From Antilocapra americana (lineage: Eukaryota > Chordata > Mammalia > Artiodactyla > Antilocapridae), in contig ML660777.1 of the NCBI GenBank assembly GCA_007570785.1, positions 8,489,734-8,553,733 of the forward strand: 64,000 nucleotides of DNA, in the 5' to 3' direction. Shown here one piece after another: positions 23,201 through 35,729 of this stretch (positions within the stretch are counted from its first letter, which is position 1; each line of letters starts with the position of its first letter). The notes beneath the pieces were generated by a model that made no database searches, had not been told where the DNA came from, and saw nothing but the letters and a program-made list of their open reading frames with translations. Both the position numbers and the translations under genes were made by a program.

Positions 23201-26074
23201 AAATTTGGGCTTTTAAAAAGTAACTAACATTTTGTGCAACCACACAAACCTCTGAGCCCTATTAAAATCACTGATAAGCAATCTTGGAAAAACATTCTCC
23301 AGTAATGGCTAGCTGGGCTCTTGCAGCAAAGCAAATTGTTTTTTCTTGGCAAACTTCCCACAAGCAATAGGCAGCAAGAAATTGTTTGTTCTACACATAC
23401 AAGTTCTCATGTGTATCTGCAATTCTAATGCCAAATTTGGTTCTATCTCAAAAGCCACTTTAACTGCAAAGAAAATTGCCAGAGACTTTAACCAGGATAG
23501 CTAGCTGACCCTTAGCAGAGGCTCCAAAGCCAACAGAATTAATTCCCATGTGTTATCGTGGTCAGCATGGAAAATCACTCTTTCCTTTTGGCTAAAGATT
23601 TCTACACAGTTTCTTCCCTTTTCTCTTGGCAAGAATCTGTGTTTAGTCAAGGACATCACGTTAGCATGCAGATCACAGAATACATACGTTTTACCACTCA
23701 GAAATTTCAAAAACTATTAAAATCAGATTAAAGGAAAAAAAGAAGAAATGTGCCTTGGTGCATTTTGGCTGATCATTGGAGGGCTTGCAGTGGCCACACC
23801 AGCTGGGCTAAGCTAGTGAAGATCAATGAAGATCAAGAATTTGAAACTACATTTTGAATAAGAGAAATAAAGTCAAACCACTGGATTTTAAGTAAACATT
23901 TCACAGGAAAAAGTGTTTTATACAATAACTTGGCAGAAAAGACAAATATGAACACATTAAGGAAGGTTCTATAAATATTCTTAAATAACTGTGTGTGAGT
24001 TACACACACACGCACTAGATTTGGTAAGAAATGGTCATAAGTTCTTTTGATTCACATAGAAAAGTTCTAGATTCTTGAACAAACAACTCTGCGTTTTTGA
24101 AGTTAAGCAAAACATGAATAACAATTTTCAGGATGTGTTACCTTTCTAAGTAATGCCTATATCTTCAAATTGATTCCTTTGTCTACTTTGCATAGAAAAG
24201 ACCAAGGCAACAGGGAGCAAATAAAGGCTGGAGACGGGATTAGAAAAGAAGGGAGAACTGCCATCAGGAATGGTATAACTGTTCAATTATGCGTTTCCTG
24301 GGAGATCACCCAGACTTGAAGTGTGTGCAGAATTTGACAGTTTGTGTCAAGCTGCCATTTTCCTCTGACATCCATCAAACTATACCATTCCACTTATATA
24401 TACCTCTGCTTCTTCTGTGTCAGAAATCATACTCAAGTCAGAGCTTTTTTTATATTTATTTATTTATGTAGTCTATTAAATAGAGGTTTATGTGGTGATA
24501 AAGGCAAGAAAAATGAGAACCAGATTGTCACCGTGTTTTCAATAATTCCTGCCAAGAAAAGGAGCAAATGATGGAAGGGTTCGCTTAGATTTAAAAAAAA
24601 AAAAAAAACTGTAAAGTTTCCTTTTTATGAGTCTCCATATTATTTTAATTATTTTGTGACATTTCCTTTCAGCATTTTTAGTTATATGGTGTGTAAATGA
24701 AAAAACAAAGATAGAAAACAGAAACATATTCAAATGGAAAAAGTGAGAATATCATTACTTTGAGGTTAATGAGTCTATATAACAATGAAACATCTAGATA
24801 AAATGTAGGAGAAAGTTTTAGTGGTGACTTGTCTACATGGCTTATTTTGCCATTTCCAGCTGTGTGAGAGTTGGTAAATTCTATGAATGTTCAGCATTTT
24901 GGAGATACAATTTTTTCTCTGTGAAAGGAAATACTCAGAAAATTATACTAACTTGGGTTTGATGTTGAGACTCAAATTTCAGGTTTCTACTTATTCCTGA
25001 ATTAATTTCATTATGAATTTATGCCATTCTTATGTGATAAATTTATGATAGGAATTGCCCATATTTAATGTCCCTAATGTAGAGAATTTCTAAGTGTTCA
25101 CTGCTATACAAAGCAGTAACTAGTGGAGCAGGTCAGCATTTTACCCCAGCTGTATTAGCGGTTTGTAAATGCAATAGAATCAAACTTGCTATTGGAAGAA
25201 ACTGCAACTCTTTAGAATATGTCAGTAGTTAAGGGAGTGGGAGAAAAAAGAATTCCATGAGCTATATGCAGCAGTAAGGAATGCTAAAATATGGAGCAAT
25301 TCCAAGGAATTAAATCAGACATGAGAGGATGTAAGAAAAATAGTGTTAAAGTATTTTCAAAAGAAAATTAAAGTTCTAATGACTAGGAACCACAGTTTGC
25401 AACAATCAATGTCCTTCATAGGCAAGTGACCCCCACAGATGTAGCTCCTTCCCCCCAAAGCATAGCTGATTGTTAAATTTATTACACTTTCTCTCCATGT
25501 AAACAGTGGTCCATTTTACAATGGAAGAAATATAAAAATCGGTCCTTGGATATTTGCTTTACAGTAACATTACACTAAAGATATCCCTGGACCCCTCAGT
25601 CGGATACAATGCAACAGGAGTCCTAGGGACCTTCAGAGACTCTGATTGCCACAGTGCTGCCAGGCTGCCTTTTTGTGTGTAGACCACTTGGAAACTCCAG
25701 AACCTGGGGTGGAGTAAAAGCAAGCAGAGGATTAATATACTATTGTTGGAGCTGTCTCATAAGACCCCCATTTGAACCCAAGAGTGAGAAATAATAATGA
25801 TCTGTGTCTGAACTCCTTGCCTAAGCCTTTCAATCAAAACTGCTGAGGCTCCAGATAATACAAGCTTCCTCAAAGACAACCCTGCCCCTGGTACAAACAG
25901 TAAGTATGTTCTCCAGACCTAGGGTGGTCCCTATATAACCAGTGCAGGGGGAGGCCCAAATTACTGCCCTTACTTACGAAAGGAGCAGAAGATTTGGGTA
26001 TTATCAAAGGTATTGTTCTTTTAAAAAAATAAATAAAAACTTTGATACTTTACAAAAACCTGTTCCTTTTCCCC
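20233..26074. other. Long repeat-poor unique stretch
   Basis: This is the longest stretch, nearly 6 kb, without a young retroposon. I recognise no exon, promoter or RNA gene. Candidate old remnants are an L2/MIR-like tail near 22850-22925 ('gcttgttaagtgaataatt') and an A run at 24592-24609. A short (CA)n sits at 24003-24012. Frames at 20663, 21290, 22801, 23501 and 24344 have no recognisable motif. Confidence 0.5.
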
Positions 26075-26420
26075 CATTTTATTGATATGTGATTGACACT
26101 TAGTACTGTGTAAAGTGTGCAGCAAAATGTGCTGTTAAATGATGATGACCACAATAAGTTTAATTAACATCCATCATGCCATACAGATAGAAAAAGAAAA
26201 AAAAATTTGGAGCTACTCACTTAACAATTTGCAAATATATCATACAGCAATATTATTAACAACTGTTGTCACCATGTTATATATTATATCCCTAATATTT
26301 ATCTAACTGGAGATGTGTACCTTTTGACCAATTTCATCTATTCCCTTCTCCCTCTATCCCCCTCTTCTGATAACCACAAATCTGATCTCTTTTGTATCAG
26401 TTTGAGAAAAACTTCTTCTT
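26075..26420 (-). mobile_element. Old L1 (L1M-type) 3' end
   Basis: Reading the plus strand, 'cattttattgatatgtgattgacac', 'gatgaccacaataagtttaattaacatccatcat', 'gtcaccatgttatatattatatcccta', 'taactggagatgtgtaccttttgacc' match the reverse complement of an ancient placental L1 3' UTR. The element ends, on the minus strand, at an AATAAAA-like signal near 26075. Confidence 0.8.
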
Positions 26421-26489
26421 ATAGGACTCCTACCATCCTGGTTTGATCCTGTGTACTTAATAGCATTACCTTGGAAGTTTGAGAGGTAA

Positions 26490-26725
26490 ATTGGCATACT
26501 GTATTGGCTAAGAGTAGAATTTGTTCTCATTTCTGAAAACCTGGGTTAAAATCCACTTGAAGTTGTGAGTCTTTTGATAAATTACCTTTGTATATTTCAG
26601 ATTCTTCATCTGTATAATGAGGTAGAAACCAAATCTCTCTAATTGCATTGTTATGAAGTTTATTATCCTAATATGCATAAAGCTCGTAGCACACAGTCAG
26701 AAATACATAATATACACTTTAAAAA
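26490..26725 (+). repeat. MIR SINE
   Basis: MIR order is visible: 'ggctaagagtagaatttg', 'aaaacctgggttaaaatcc', 'agattcttcatctgtataatgaggtag', 'attgttatgaag', 'catataaagctcgtagcacac'-like tail. Diverged. Confidence 0.7.
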
Positions 26726-26745
26726 TGTTAGTAATTACTTTTACT

Positions 26746-26955
26746 AACCCATCTGGTGGCTCAGATGGTAAAGAGTCCACCTGCAATTTGGGAGAACTGG
26801 GTTCAATCGCTGGGTTGGGACAATTTCCCAGAGGAGGACATGGCAACCCACTCCAGTATTCTTGCCTGGAGACTGCCCATGGACAGAGGAGCCTTGCAGG
26901 CTACAGTCCATGGAGCCACAAAGAGTTGGACACGACTGAGTGACAAAGTACAGCA
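26746..26955 (+). repeat. Bov-tA SINE, first of a tandem pair
   Basis: 'acccatctggtggctcagatggtaaagag' head and complete BovA body ending 'gacacgactgagtgac'. The next SINE begins within about 10 bases. Confidence 0.92.
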
Positions 26956-26962
26956 CAAAACC

Positions 26963-27165
26963 CAAGGTTAGTAGAGAATCTACCTGCCATTGCAGAAGAT
27001 GCAAGAGACACTGGTTCAATCCCTGGCTCACGAAAGAGTCCCTGGAGTAGAAAATGGCAATACACTACAGTTTTCTTGGCTGGACCTTTCCATGGGCAGA
27101 GGAACCTGGCATGTACAGTCCATGGGGCTGCAAAGAGTCAGACACAAATGGGCACAGCACAACAT
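26963..27165 (+). repeat. Bov-tA SINE, second of a tandem pair
   Basis: Head-truncated ('aaggttagtagagaatctacctgcc'), with the BovA body ending 'cagacacaaatgggcacagcac'. It is more diverged than its neighbour and in the same orientation. The pair gives overlapping open frames on both strands that are not genes. Confidence 0.88.
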
Positions 27166-28204
27166 ATATCTGACCCCACACTGTGAACCTTGAAAGTCTG
27201 GATGTCATAAGTTGCCTTTGCCTTTCTCCTCTGTTTCATTGTGACCTTAAATGGGTGGAACTGCTAGATTGGACCTTAGCCCCCTCTGTCTATAATCTGG
27301 GGACTCAAATGCTAGAGATGACCCAGTCACATCCCATTAGACTTCTAAACCAGGCTTACCATGTGATTTGCTTCATTGCCTTCTCTTTTGTTTAGTTGCT
27401 TCAACTGTGAAGTAATTTAAGATTTTCCAAAAATCCCCCAGAGCATAAACAGATATATTAGTGTTTATACTTCCAGAATATTATTACTTACAGTTTTGAA
27501 AACAATTTCCAAGCAATATACTTCAAAATATTAGGATGTTTCAGTCCTTGCTATATACCATTATATTATTCTGTAATTTCTAAGCAGCCTGCCCTTCCAT
27601 GCCAAAGATACCATGCATATAAAATTTTCAACTATTATGGCCAAACTAAAATAAAAGTCTGTATATGGAGATCTAGAATCAGCTTTATGTTTAAAACATC
27701 TAAACTCACCATGCTATAGGAAAAATGGAACAGATTAATAATGGAGAGAATTTCTGCTGACAGGGTCTGAGGCCATGTTTTAGCTGTATGGTTTGCTCAC
27801 AGTTCATACAAACAGGCAAAGTTAAAAAGATTGTAGGGAAATTAGCTAATATTCTAACAGGTATGATTTTAACCTTGAAATGAGAAAGAAAGCCTTTGAA
27901 AGTTGTCAAGGAATGTGATCTAGATAACTTAATGATTAGTACCACCAGTCTGTAAATCAAGCTCCTTTCTTAGATTGCTCTGGAAGAAGAGAGTGGTTGA
28001 CTGTGACCTCAGTAGTGTGCTTTGCTTATAGATGTTGAAGAACTGCAATCCAGAGGAAGGGTTTGAAACTTAGAATACTTGGAATACTTGTCATGCTGAA
28101 TATGAACGATTGTTGGTGAGGAAAAATCATTAGTAATATACTTCAGAGAGCCTGTAGCTTAGAGCTTTTAAATAGTAAATAAATAAATAAACTAAAAAGC
28201 AGGA
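27166..28204. other. Unique sequence
   Basis: I recognise no gene or repeat. Confidence 0.5.
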
Positions 28205-28392
28205 TATTTACAATGGATAAACAAGCACAGGGAATGCTGCTAAATGTGATGTGACAGCCTGGATGGAAGCAGAGCTGGGGGGAGAATGGATACATATATA
28301 TATATATGTATGGCTGAGTCCCTTTGCTGTACACCTGAAACTATCACAACATTGATAATCAGCTATACTCCAATTCAAAAATAAAAAGTTTA
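28205..28392 (+). mobile_element. L1 3' end fragment
   Basis: 'ttacaatggataaacaagcacagggaa', 'ggatggaagcagagctggggggagaatgg', an internal (AT)n, then 'ctttgctgtacacctgaaactatcacaacattg' and 'agctatactccaatt'. Same family as the fragment at 11085, with a comparable truncation. Confidence 0.88.
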
Positions 28393-28685
28393 ATAGAAAG
28401 TATTAAAAAGCAAGTACATATATAAATAATGTTTCAACTAGTGTGAGCACATATCTCAATTTTGTAATCCAAACAATAAAAGAAAAGTGATACTCCTATC
28501 TTAAAAGTTTTATCAAAAAGCAGAAACCTTGGTCTTCTTTTACCTACTACACTCAGATAGGAAATGGTAGCTGACAGGGTAAGCAAGAAAGCCTTTTTCC
28601 TGAACCTGCTAATCAGCTGGTCTGTGGTAGAATTACAAGCATTTTTGTATTTAAATTTTGACAGGTTTACTAATCAACCTGAAAG

Positions 28686-28905
28686 TAAAAGTGTTAGTCA
28701 CTCAGTCACATCTGACTCCTGAGACCCCACGGATGCAACTGTAGCCTGCGAGGCTCCTCTGTCCATGGGATTTTCCAGGCAAGAATACTGGAATAGATTG
28801 CCATTTCCTTTTCCAGGGGATCTTCCCAATCCAGGGATCAAACCCAGGTTTCCTGCATTTCAGGCAGAGTCTTTACCATCTGAGCCACCAGGGAAGCCCA
28901 AGACC
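28686..28905 (-). repeat. Bov-tA SINE
   Basis: A near full-length reversed copy: 'gtgttagtcactcagtcac' at the left, 'ctgagccaccagggaagccc' at the right. A flanking duplication of about 16 bp is seen at 28669-28684 and 28906-28921 (ACTAATCAACCTG against ACTAATAAACCT). Confidence 0.93.
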
Positions 28906-28921
28906 ACTAATAAACCTAAAG

Positions 28922-29414
28922 GGCTCCAATTTGGACTGATAGGAAAAGCCAATAGCTGTAAATAGTCCTTAACGCAAAGACCAAGTGTCCTGAAACCTTT
29001 TTATCTAACCTTTTTATTCCAACCTGGTATGTTTGGAAATTGCATTGCCTGCTTCAGCTCAGGAACAATGAGTCGAGAGAATCCATATCACTTTCTATGA
29101 ACTAAGTATTCAAGTGTTCCAGAATAGTACATATCACTAGGTATGATGTAAAATAAACCATGCAGTGAAAAACAAACTTTTATTCCCTTCCTGCTTGTAG
29201 TTCATCACCAATAACACAAAGCCTTAACCTCTTTTCCCTGAACTACCTGACAGGCATAGCTTGCCTTTATCCTTCCCTTGGTCACTTCTATTTTCCATGT
29301 CTGTATACTACAGCTAAGAAAATCCATTTCTTTTCATTATGGAAAGTGCACTCAGCAATTAACTCTGTGCTATAGCTTATCTCAGCAGTTAGAAGTTGTA
29401 AAGTTTAAGGTCGC
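28922..29414. other. Unique sequence
   Basis: I recognise no gene or repeat. Confidence 0.5.
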
Positions 29415-29538
29415 ATGTGTGCTAAGTTCTTTCAGTTGTATCCGAGTTTGCAATCCTAAGGACCATAGCCTACCAGGCACTTCTGTCCGTGGATTCTCCA
29501 GGCAAGAATATCGGAGTGGGTTGTCATGCCCTTCTGTT
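29415..29538 (-). repeat. BovA SINE fragment
   Basis: Reversed BovA body only ('gtgctaagttctttcagttgtatccg' to 'gtcatgcccttct'). The tRNA head is missing, so it is 5'-truncated. Possible weak duplication 'gttgtaaagt'/'gttataagta' on the two sides. Confidence 0.85.
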
Positions 29539-29689
29539 ATAAGTAGAATGGAGCAAGAGAGATGTGAGTTAATAGGTCTATGTTTTTCTTATAATTTTTT
29601 CCCACAATTGCTGAGCTGTGTATATATATGTTCAAATGAATATTGCAGTTTCCTGGGCATTTTTTAATAGTTGGGAAGATGTTGGGTTA

Positions 29690-29880
29690 GACAGTAAGTC
29701 ATATCTGACTCTTGTGACCCCAAGCACACCATGCTCCTCTGTCCATGGGATTTCTCAGGTGAGAATACTGGAGTGGGTTGCTATTTCTTCCTCCAGGGGA
29801 TCTTCCTAACCCAGGGATCGAACCCCCGTGTCTCCTGCACTGCAAGTGGATTCTTTACCACTGAGCCACCAAGGAAGCCA
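29690..29880 (-). repeat. Bov-tA SINE
   Basis: Reversed copy with both parts: 'catatctgactcttgtgacccc' body and 'tttaccactgagccaccaaggaagcc' head. The BovA part is slightly shortened. Confidence 0.9.
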
Positions 29881-30965
29881 TAGTGGAAAAGAGCTCTCCA
29901 CCATTCAGAAGATACTAAAGCTAGATAAAGGAAACGAATACATTGGAATCTTCTGAGAATGAGGTTCCTTCATTTACAATAGAATGGAACATCTCTGTGG
30001 GAAGAAAGAGGCATTAGAATACACATACACAATTGACAAGGGATACATGTATTGACAAATAATTGCCTACGTCCACTATGATCTTAATTCCCCTGAAGTG
30101 TTCATTGAAAGTTCTTTCCTTTCTCCCTTCCTACCACCATCACTCTTTCATCTTTTCTTCCTTGTCTTCAGACATGTTTGGAATTGTTTCTCACAATGTT
30201 TAGACTATTTTCCTCACATTGTCACCAGCTCATTACCACAGAATTACACTTCACAAACAGGAGCGGGCTGCAGAGCCAACTTGGCTTAGCTGCACCATCT
30301 AAGAGAATTATTAAGAGGATGAGTTTCTTTTAGAAAAGACGAGAACAATCTGATCAGCAGGCAGGCAGGGCCACTGCCTGTTTCTCTCTTCAGTGCTGCC
30401 TCATGGCCTTTTGCTCTCTTAGAATCACTCACTGATAAAGTTGTTTTTCCACCAGGAACCAAGATCCCATGTGTTTTGTCGCAGGGAAACATTCCTCACA
30501 GCTTTATTGCAATCGACTTTACAATTTCTGCTGTTGTTATATGCACTAACAACAAGAAGTCTGTATTTCACACTGTTGATAAACACTGAACTTTGCACAC
30601 ACACATGCACACAAATACACCTGGGAATAAAAATTAACTGATATACCCTGATTTACATAGAAATATTAAATGCAATTTTTATCATGTGAGTAATATTAAG
30701 ATAAATTAAAAAACTATAAAGCTCTAACAAGAGGTTGCTCTTCCCTCTCAAGGAATCAAAGAACTTTGTTAGATTAGTAGATCTTTTAGAGAAAATATTT
30801 TGACTTTTTTCTCAATTAAAAACAAATTTTGATTAGATGACTTTTTTCATTTTATATTCTGTTAATTTTATCAGACATGAAAAAAAAGTCATTTTACCTA
30901 CTAAGGTCTCCTATGGAACTCTTATTATAAAGAGAGAGACAAAAATCTTGCAAAATTAGGGCAGA
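29881..30965. other. Unique sequence
   Basis: No gene or repeat is recognised. A small inverted repeat, 'caggcagggccactgcctg', lies near 30362-30381. A short (CA)-rich run is at 30596-30618. Confidence 0.5.
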
Positions 30966-31192
30966 TTATGCTGTGCATGCTGCATGCTAAGTTGCTTCGG
31001 TCATATCTGACTCTTTGTACCCCTATGGACCATAGCCCACTAAGTTCTTCTCTCCATGGGATTCTCCAAGCAAGAAAACTGGAGTGGGTTGCCATTTCCT
31101 TCTCCAGGGGATCTTTCTGACCCAGGGGTCGAACTCAGATCTCTTCTATCTTTCCTACATTGTCAGGCAGGTTCTTTACCACCAGCACCAAT
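30966..31192 (-). repeat. Bov-tA SINE
   Basis: Reversed BovA body ('gctaagttgcttcggtcatatctgactcttt' to 'gccatttccttctccagggg') and a degraded head with a small insertion near 31150 ('atctttcctacattgtcagg'). Confidence 0.9.
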
Positions 31193-33061
31193 CTATTCCA
31201 CACAGAATTGTGGAAATACTGGGGTAAGTGTCACAGAAGACAGGCCCAGGAATGAGAATACCAAGGAGGACAACCTAAGGCAGCCTTTTTGTATGCCTGC
31301 AGTCATTAAAATCATGGTAGTCAAAGGTGGTCTTCAGTCTTCATCTGTATCTCCAGTTCATGGCCACATACAGCCATCATAGAACTCCAGGACTGAAACT
31401 TACATTGCTAATCACCCTTTTCTACCTGAACTGTCTATCCTAATAGCTGAAAGAAAGTTTCCCCTCCTCACTCATTCCCAGTCACCATTAGTGATTCCGT
31501 CTCCTGCGCTCCATTTATTATGAATTGCATCAGTGTGACCAGACATCCGCTCTCTTAGGAGAATTAAAGCTTCCATATCTAATGTTCCTTCCTGAAAAGG
31601 CAAGGACCTTACATGCTCTTGACTTCTGTGATCAAAGGGCATGGGTAATTTAAAATACACATTATCAAGAGTGTTCAATAGTATAAGTGAACTAAATGTG
31701 CCTTAAAGCCCTGAACCAAGGCAGAGGTTACAGAGCTCAGCTTCCCCCCGGCCCTCATATCTGGGAGTTGAAAGAACGAGTGTCTGGTTTGGCCCGTTGA
31801 TCACAGAGGGGTACAATGTGCTGTGCTACCTAGAGACCAGAATGCCCAAGGCTGAGATCAGGACCCTGATGGGTCTATTGCTGATTGCTAAATAACTTCT
31901 ATTTATCACAGTACGTGGCTCTCTCTAGATTGGAGGAAATAAGGACTAAATACAGTCGGAGAGATTTTGTGTTTGCTGAGGTCTATGAAATATCTAATAA
32001 AGGGTCAAGTCCAAATAAAAATTATATTTTACTCTTACTTTGGTTCTTTCACACAGTGTTTACTCACATTTTGTTTGTCATATGTTCATAAAGATACAGT
32101 TCCTTTTGAAATAGGGTTTTGTCATATTGCCAATATCTTGAAATTTCAGACTGCAAATGTGAGCACAGATTTTGAACTTCCTGACAGCTAGCCAAGCACT
32201 GAAGATTTTAAGGCAAGAGTAGACAGCCATCCCATTTAATGTTCAGATCCTGCGCTTGAATAGAAAAAAAAAAACTGAAATGGATAAACTTCCAATGCTA
32301 AGATTCCATGACTCTATTTTTCAAATATCCTCATCTTCAAGTATTCTGTAGATCAGTGTTCTACAAGAGAAATTCTACATTTGGAGCTTGATGTGTTTAT
32401 CTCCCTCTCTCTTTCTTTTTCCCTCTCTTTTCTCTTACTTCCTCTTTTCCACCCATTTCATCCCCAAATACGGTTCAATAACAAATTCCTTCACAAAAGA
32501 GACAGTGTTGCTAGTGATTACATGTTTTTTAATTCTCCACTCACTGATACAATCATGTGATATGAAATACTGAAGAAACCTCAGAGGCATTCCAAGCATT
32601 CATGGACAAAAAAGTCAAGACGTGGTATTTTCCTTCAAAAGTCATGTGAACTGAATCAAAGAGACATAAGAATTTGTATTTAAGACTTCTTATCTAAAAG
32701 GAGTACATTCTGTCATTGGCAGTCCCTGAATACTCTAACTCTGAAATAATGTAAATCTACCCAGTCTTTTCCATCTCCTTTGGAATTCCTCTACTGTTAG
32801 AGTTCTTCTAATCTCTTATATAGACTATCAAGGTAGCCTTCAAACAGGCCTTTTCCAATCTTGCTCTAAGTTGCCTTCATACAAGCTCAGGGTTAGGCCT
32901 TCCAAAGTCCCACTCTAATCCTATCAAATCTCTGCACAGAGTCAGCATTAACTGCCCTCTACCTACCACTACTACTAGTAATAATAATTTTGCCTTACCT
33001 TTTTGATTCAACCTTGTCTTCTGTAACATTCCTATACATTCCTATAATTCAGTATTTCTAG
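31193..33061. other. Unique sequence
   Basis: No gene is recognised. A minus-strand frame at 31472-31678 (68 codons) has no identifiable domain. Pyrimidine-rich tract at 32399-32452. Confidence 0.5.
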
Positions 33062-33268
33062 TAGTAATCACTATGGACATTTGGGGCCAGATTATTCTCT
33101 GTTGAGATCAACTGTACTGTGCATGAAAGAATGTTGAGCAGTATCCTGCTTCTACCCAATAGATGTTAGTAACACCTCTAAGTTGTAGCACCCAAAACTG
33201 TCTCCACAAGTTACCAAATGCCCTCTGGGGGCAGAGGGCAAAATAATCTCTGGTTAAGAACCACTGCT
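33062..33268. repeat. Old non-autonomous hAT DNA transposon
   Basis: 'ctatggacatttggggccagattattctctgttg', 'cctgcttctacccaatagatg', 'tagcacccaaaactgtctcca' and 'ggttaagaaccactg' follow a common placental hAT-type MITE whose end reads '...aaccactg'. I cannot name the exact family with certainty. Confidence 0.6.
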
Positions 33269-33413
33269 ATAATCAAATAAAATTGTATTGTTTCTCTTTC
33301 CTATATTATCCTCTTCTCCTAACAATGTGTTTTTATCGATGACAATAAAATTTTTCCTAATAATAAAATTTTTCCACCTAAAATATTTCCTAACTGCTCT
33401 CCCTGCTGTACGG

Positions 33414-33437
33414 ACACACACACACACACACACACAC
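33414..33437. repeat. (CA)n microsatellite
   Basis: An uninterrupted run of about twelve CA units. Confidence 0.97.
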
Positions 33438-33665
33438 CCCTTAGTTTCATATACTGTTATTTCAAGAGATATCTAGAGCTTCTGCCATGAAATCTTTATC
33501 AATTCTCAAATCCTCATATGATCACTCTTTTAAGTTCATACTTTGTACCCATCCCATTCATGAAACAGCCATTATCCTTGAGTTTATGATATTCCCATTT
33601 ATCTATTTGTCAAATTGTCTTTCAAATGTCTTAGTTAGTTTATTCAACTTAGAAACATTGCACTT

Positions 33666-34240
33666 CTACAATCATTGCAGCCATAAAATTAAAAGATGCT
33701 TGCTCCTTGGAAGAAAAGCTTTGACCAACCTAGACAGCATATTAAAAAGCAGAGATATTACTTTGCCAACAAAGGTCTGCCTAGTCAAAGCTGTGGCTTT
33801 TTCAGTAGTCATGTATGGATGTGAGAGTTGGACTATAAAAAAACTGAGCACCAAAGAATTGATGCTTTTGAACTGTGGTGTTGGAGAAGACTCTTGAAAG
33901 TCTCTAACTGCAAGAAGATCCAACCAGTCAATCCTAAAGGAAATCAGTGCTGAATAGTCATTGAAAAGACTGATGCTAAAACTGAAACTCCAATACTTTG
34001 GCCACCTGATGTGAAGAACTGCCTCATTTGAAAAGACCCTGATGCTGGGAAAGGTTGAAGGTGGGAGGAGAAGGGGACAACAGAGAATGAGATGGTTGGA
34101 TGGCATCAATGACTCGAGGGACATAAGTTTGAGTAAACTCTAGGAATTGATGATGGACAGGGAAGCCTGGCCTGCTGCAGTACATGGGGTCACGAATAGT
34201 CGGACACAACTAAGCGACTGAACTTAACTGAACTGACAAT
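33666..34240 (+). mobile_element. BovB (RTE LINE) 3' fragment
   Basis: Plus-strand C-terminal BovB reverse-transcriptase blocks are visible (HKIKRCLLLGRKALTNLDS, LKSRDITLPTKVCLVKAV, VMYGCESWTIKK). Frame breaks follow, then the 3' UTR 'gactcgagggacataagtttgagtaaactc', ending in the BovB terminus 'gcgactgaacttaactgaactgac'. The 136-codon frame beginning at 33487 is unique sequence fused by chance to the BovB frame. Confidence 0.95.
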
Positions 34241-34376
34241 GTGCCAGGCATTGGTGTGTGCCTTGATGAGTAGAACAAACTCTCTGCCTTGTCAAACTCA
34301 AATGTATAGGAAAGGATTCATGGTAGGTGTGGTGAATGGGATTGTGGCAGGGCTAATAAATGAGTAAATTTAAAAT
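34241..34376. repeat. Possible ancient interspersed repeat
   Basis: 'aatgtgccaggcattggtgtgtgccttgatgagtagaac' resembles a placental-wide old repeat with the 'tgtgccaggcactgt' motif. A matching part reappears at 34520-34580 ('atttaagctgagggttgaaggatgag'). Family not assigned. Confidence 0.4.
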
Positions 34377-34426
34377 ACTGTTGCTGTTTGGTCACTCAGT
34401 AGTGTCTGACTCTTTGAGACCCCTTA
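34377..34426 (-). repeat. Short BovB/BovA end fragment
   Basis: 'gttgctgtttggtcactcagtagtgtctgactctttgagacccc' is the reversed 3' terminus shared by BovB and BovA SINEs. Only about 50 bases are present. It interrupts the old repeat on either side. Confidence 0.75.
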
Positions 34427-35592
34427 TATGTAAAATGTGATCATTTCTATGACAGAAACATATAGGTAGTGTGATAGACTATAATACCTAGAAACTCTAG
34501 ATGGAGGGGTCATGAAAAGTTTATTAAGGTAAGATATTTAAGCTGAGGGTTGAAGGATGAGAGTCACCCATGTATTTTTGCCTTGGAGATAAGACTGAAC
34601 TTGGTTCATTTGAAAATTTGTAATAAATCCCTGCAGTTGAATGACAGTGATATAAGGAAAAGTTATAGGCAATAAATAGGGACAGGTAAGCAGGGACTGA
34701 ACTGTGTAGGGCCCATTAATTTGAGGTAACAATTCTGGATATTCTTTGAAATATTTTAAGAAATAAGTCAAGGGTTTTATGAGGCAAATGACATGATCTG
34801 ACCTGCACCAAAATTAATGCATTAATTTTTAGTTCATTAATATATTACCCTGGATTCTTGATGAAGAAGCTGGAAAATGAGTGTTTCTGTTTAAAGAAAC
34901 TCAAGGATATCGTAATTACTCATATAGCTAAAACTACAGAAGGATTGAGCTCTCCATGCCAGAACATCTCATGTGTTGTGCCATGAAAGAGTTAAGAAGA
35001 GATAAGGTACTAATCCACCCAGCCCTAGAAAAAGTACACAAAAGAGTGCTTTTGGTTGTTACTGCAATGTACAATAGACAGAGCAATGTTTCCTATGTGC
35101 TATGGTTTGAGAAATAACAGGAAGCATTACTGTAACTTAAGAGCCAATGACTCATGCACATAATATTTAACCACCACGAAAGTACTGGGAACGCACTACC
35201 TTCAAAGAGAGCCTTTTCCAGATTTTGAAGGCTCTAACAGTTAGAAAACTCTGCTTTCCACTGAGCTGAGTCAGAAATGTGTAGGATATACTGATGAGAT
35301 CATGAGGAGAGCAATTTGGCTCTAGCAAAAGTCCTTCTGGAGTAGGCTCATCTGACTCAATAACTGGCCTCCTTAATCTATCACTCCATGAAAATGCCAT
35401 CTTCCCACCCCCTTGTGGTGCCCTTTATACCTGTTTTTCTGCCAGATGGCCATGAGCACTTTCTTAGCACACCCCTAACCCTCTTGCCTTGAATCATTCC
35501 AACTGGTGCCTAGAAGATATGACATTATCACAACATCCTTTCATAAGCTTTTGCCCATCACCAGCTTAAGAAAGTTAGTCATCCCCTCCTCC
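34427..35592. other. Unique sequence
   Basis: No gene is recognised. The part at 35170-35260 ('ctgggaacgcactaccttcaaagagagcc', 'ctctaacagttagaaaact') faintly resembles an old mammalian repeat. The overlapping 77-codon minus frame is not convincing. Confidence 0.45.
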
Positions 35593-35729
35593 TTTATTAA
35601 CATTATTTTTTTTCTTTTTTTGGCCATACCACATATCTTGTGGGATCTTAATTCCCTGACTAGGGATCAAATCTGTGTCTCCTGCAGTGGAAGTGTGGTG
35701 TCTTAATCACTAGGCTGCCAGGGAATTCC
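35593..35729 (-). repeat. CHR-type tRNA-derived SINE
   Basis: Reversed CHR element: T-rich tail at the left, 'tggccataccacatatcttgtgggatcttaattccc' in the middle, and 'aggctgccagggaattccc' at the right. A CATCCCCTC repeat at 35580-35588 and 35730-35738 is the likely target-site duplication. Confidence 0.88.

Noticed and set aside
33487..33897. 136-codon plus-strand frame, one of the longest in the window
   Set aside because: The second half is BovB reverse transcriptase. The first half is unique DNA that happens to be open in the same frame.
33672..34124. 150-codon minus-strand frame, longest by residues
   Set aside because: It is the antisense of the BovB 3' fragment at 33666-34240; BovB antisense is regularly open.
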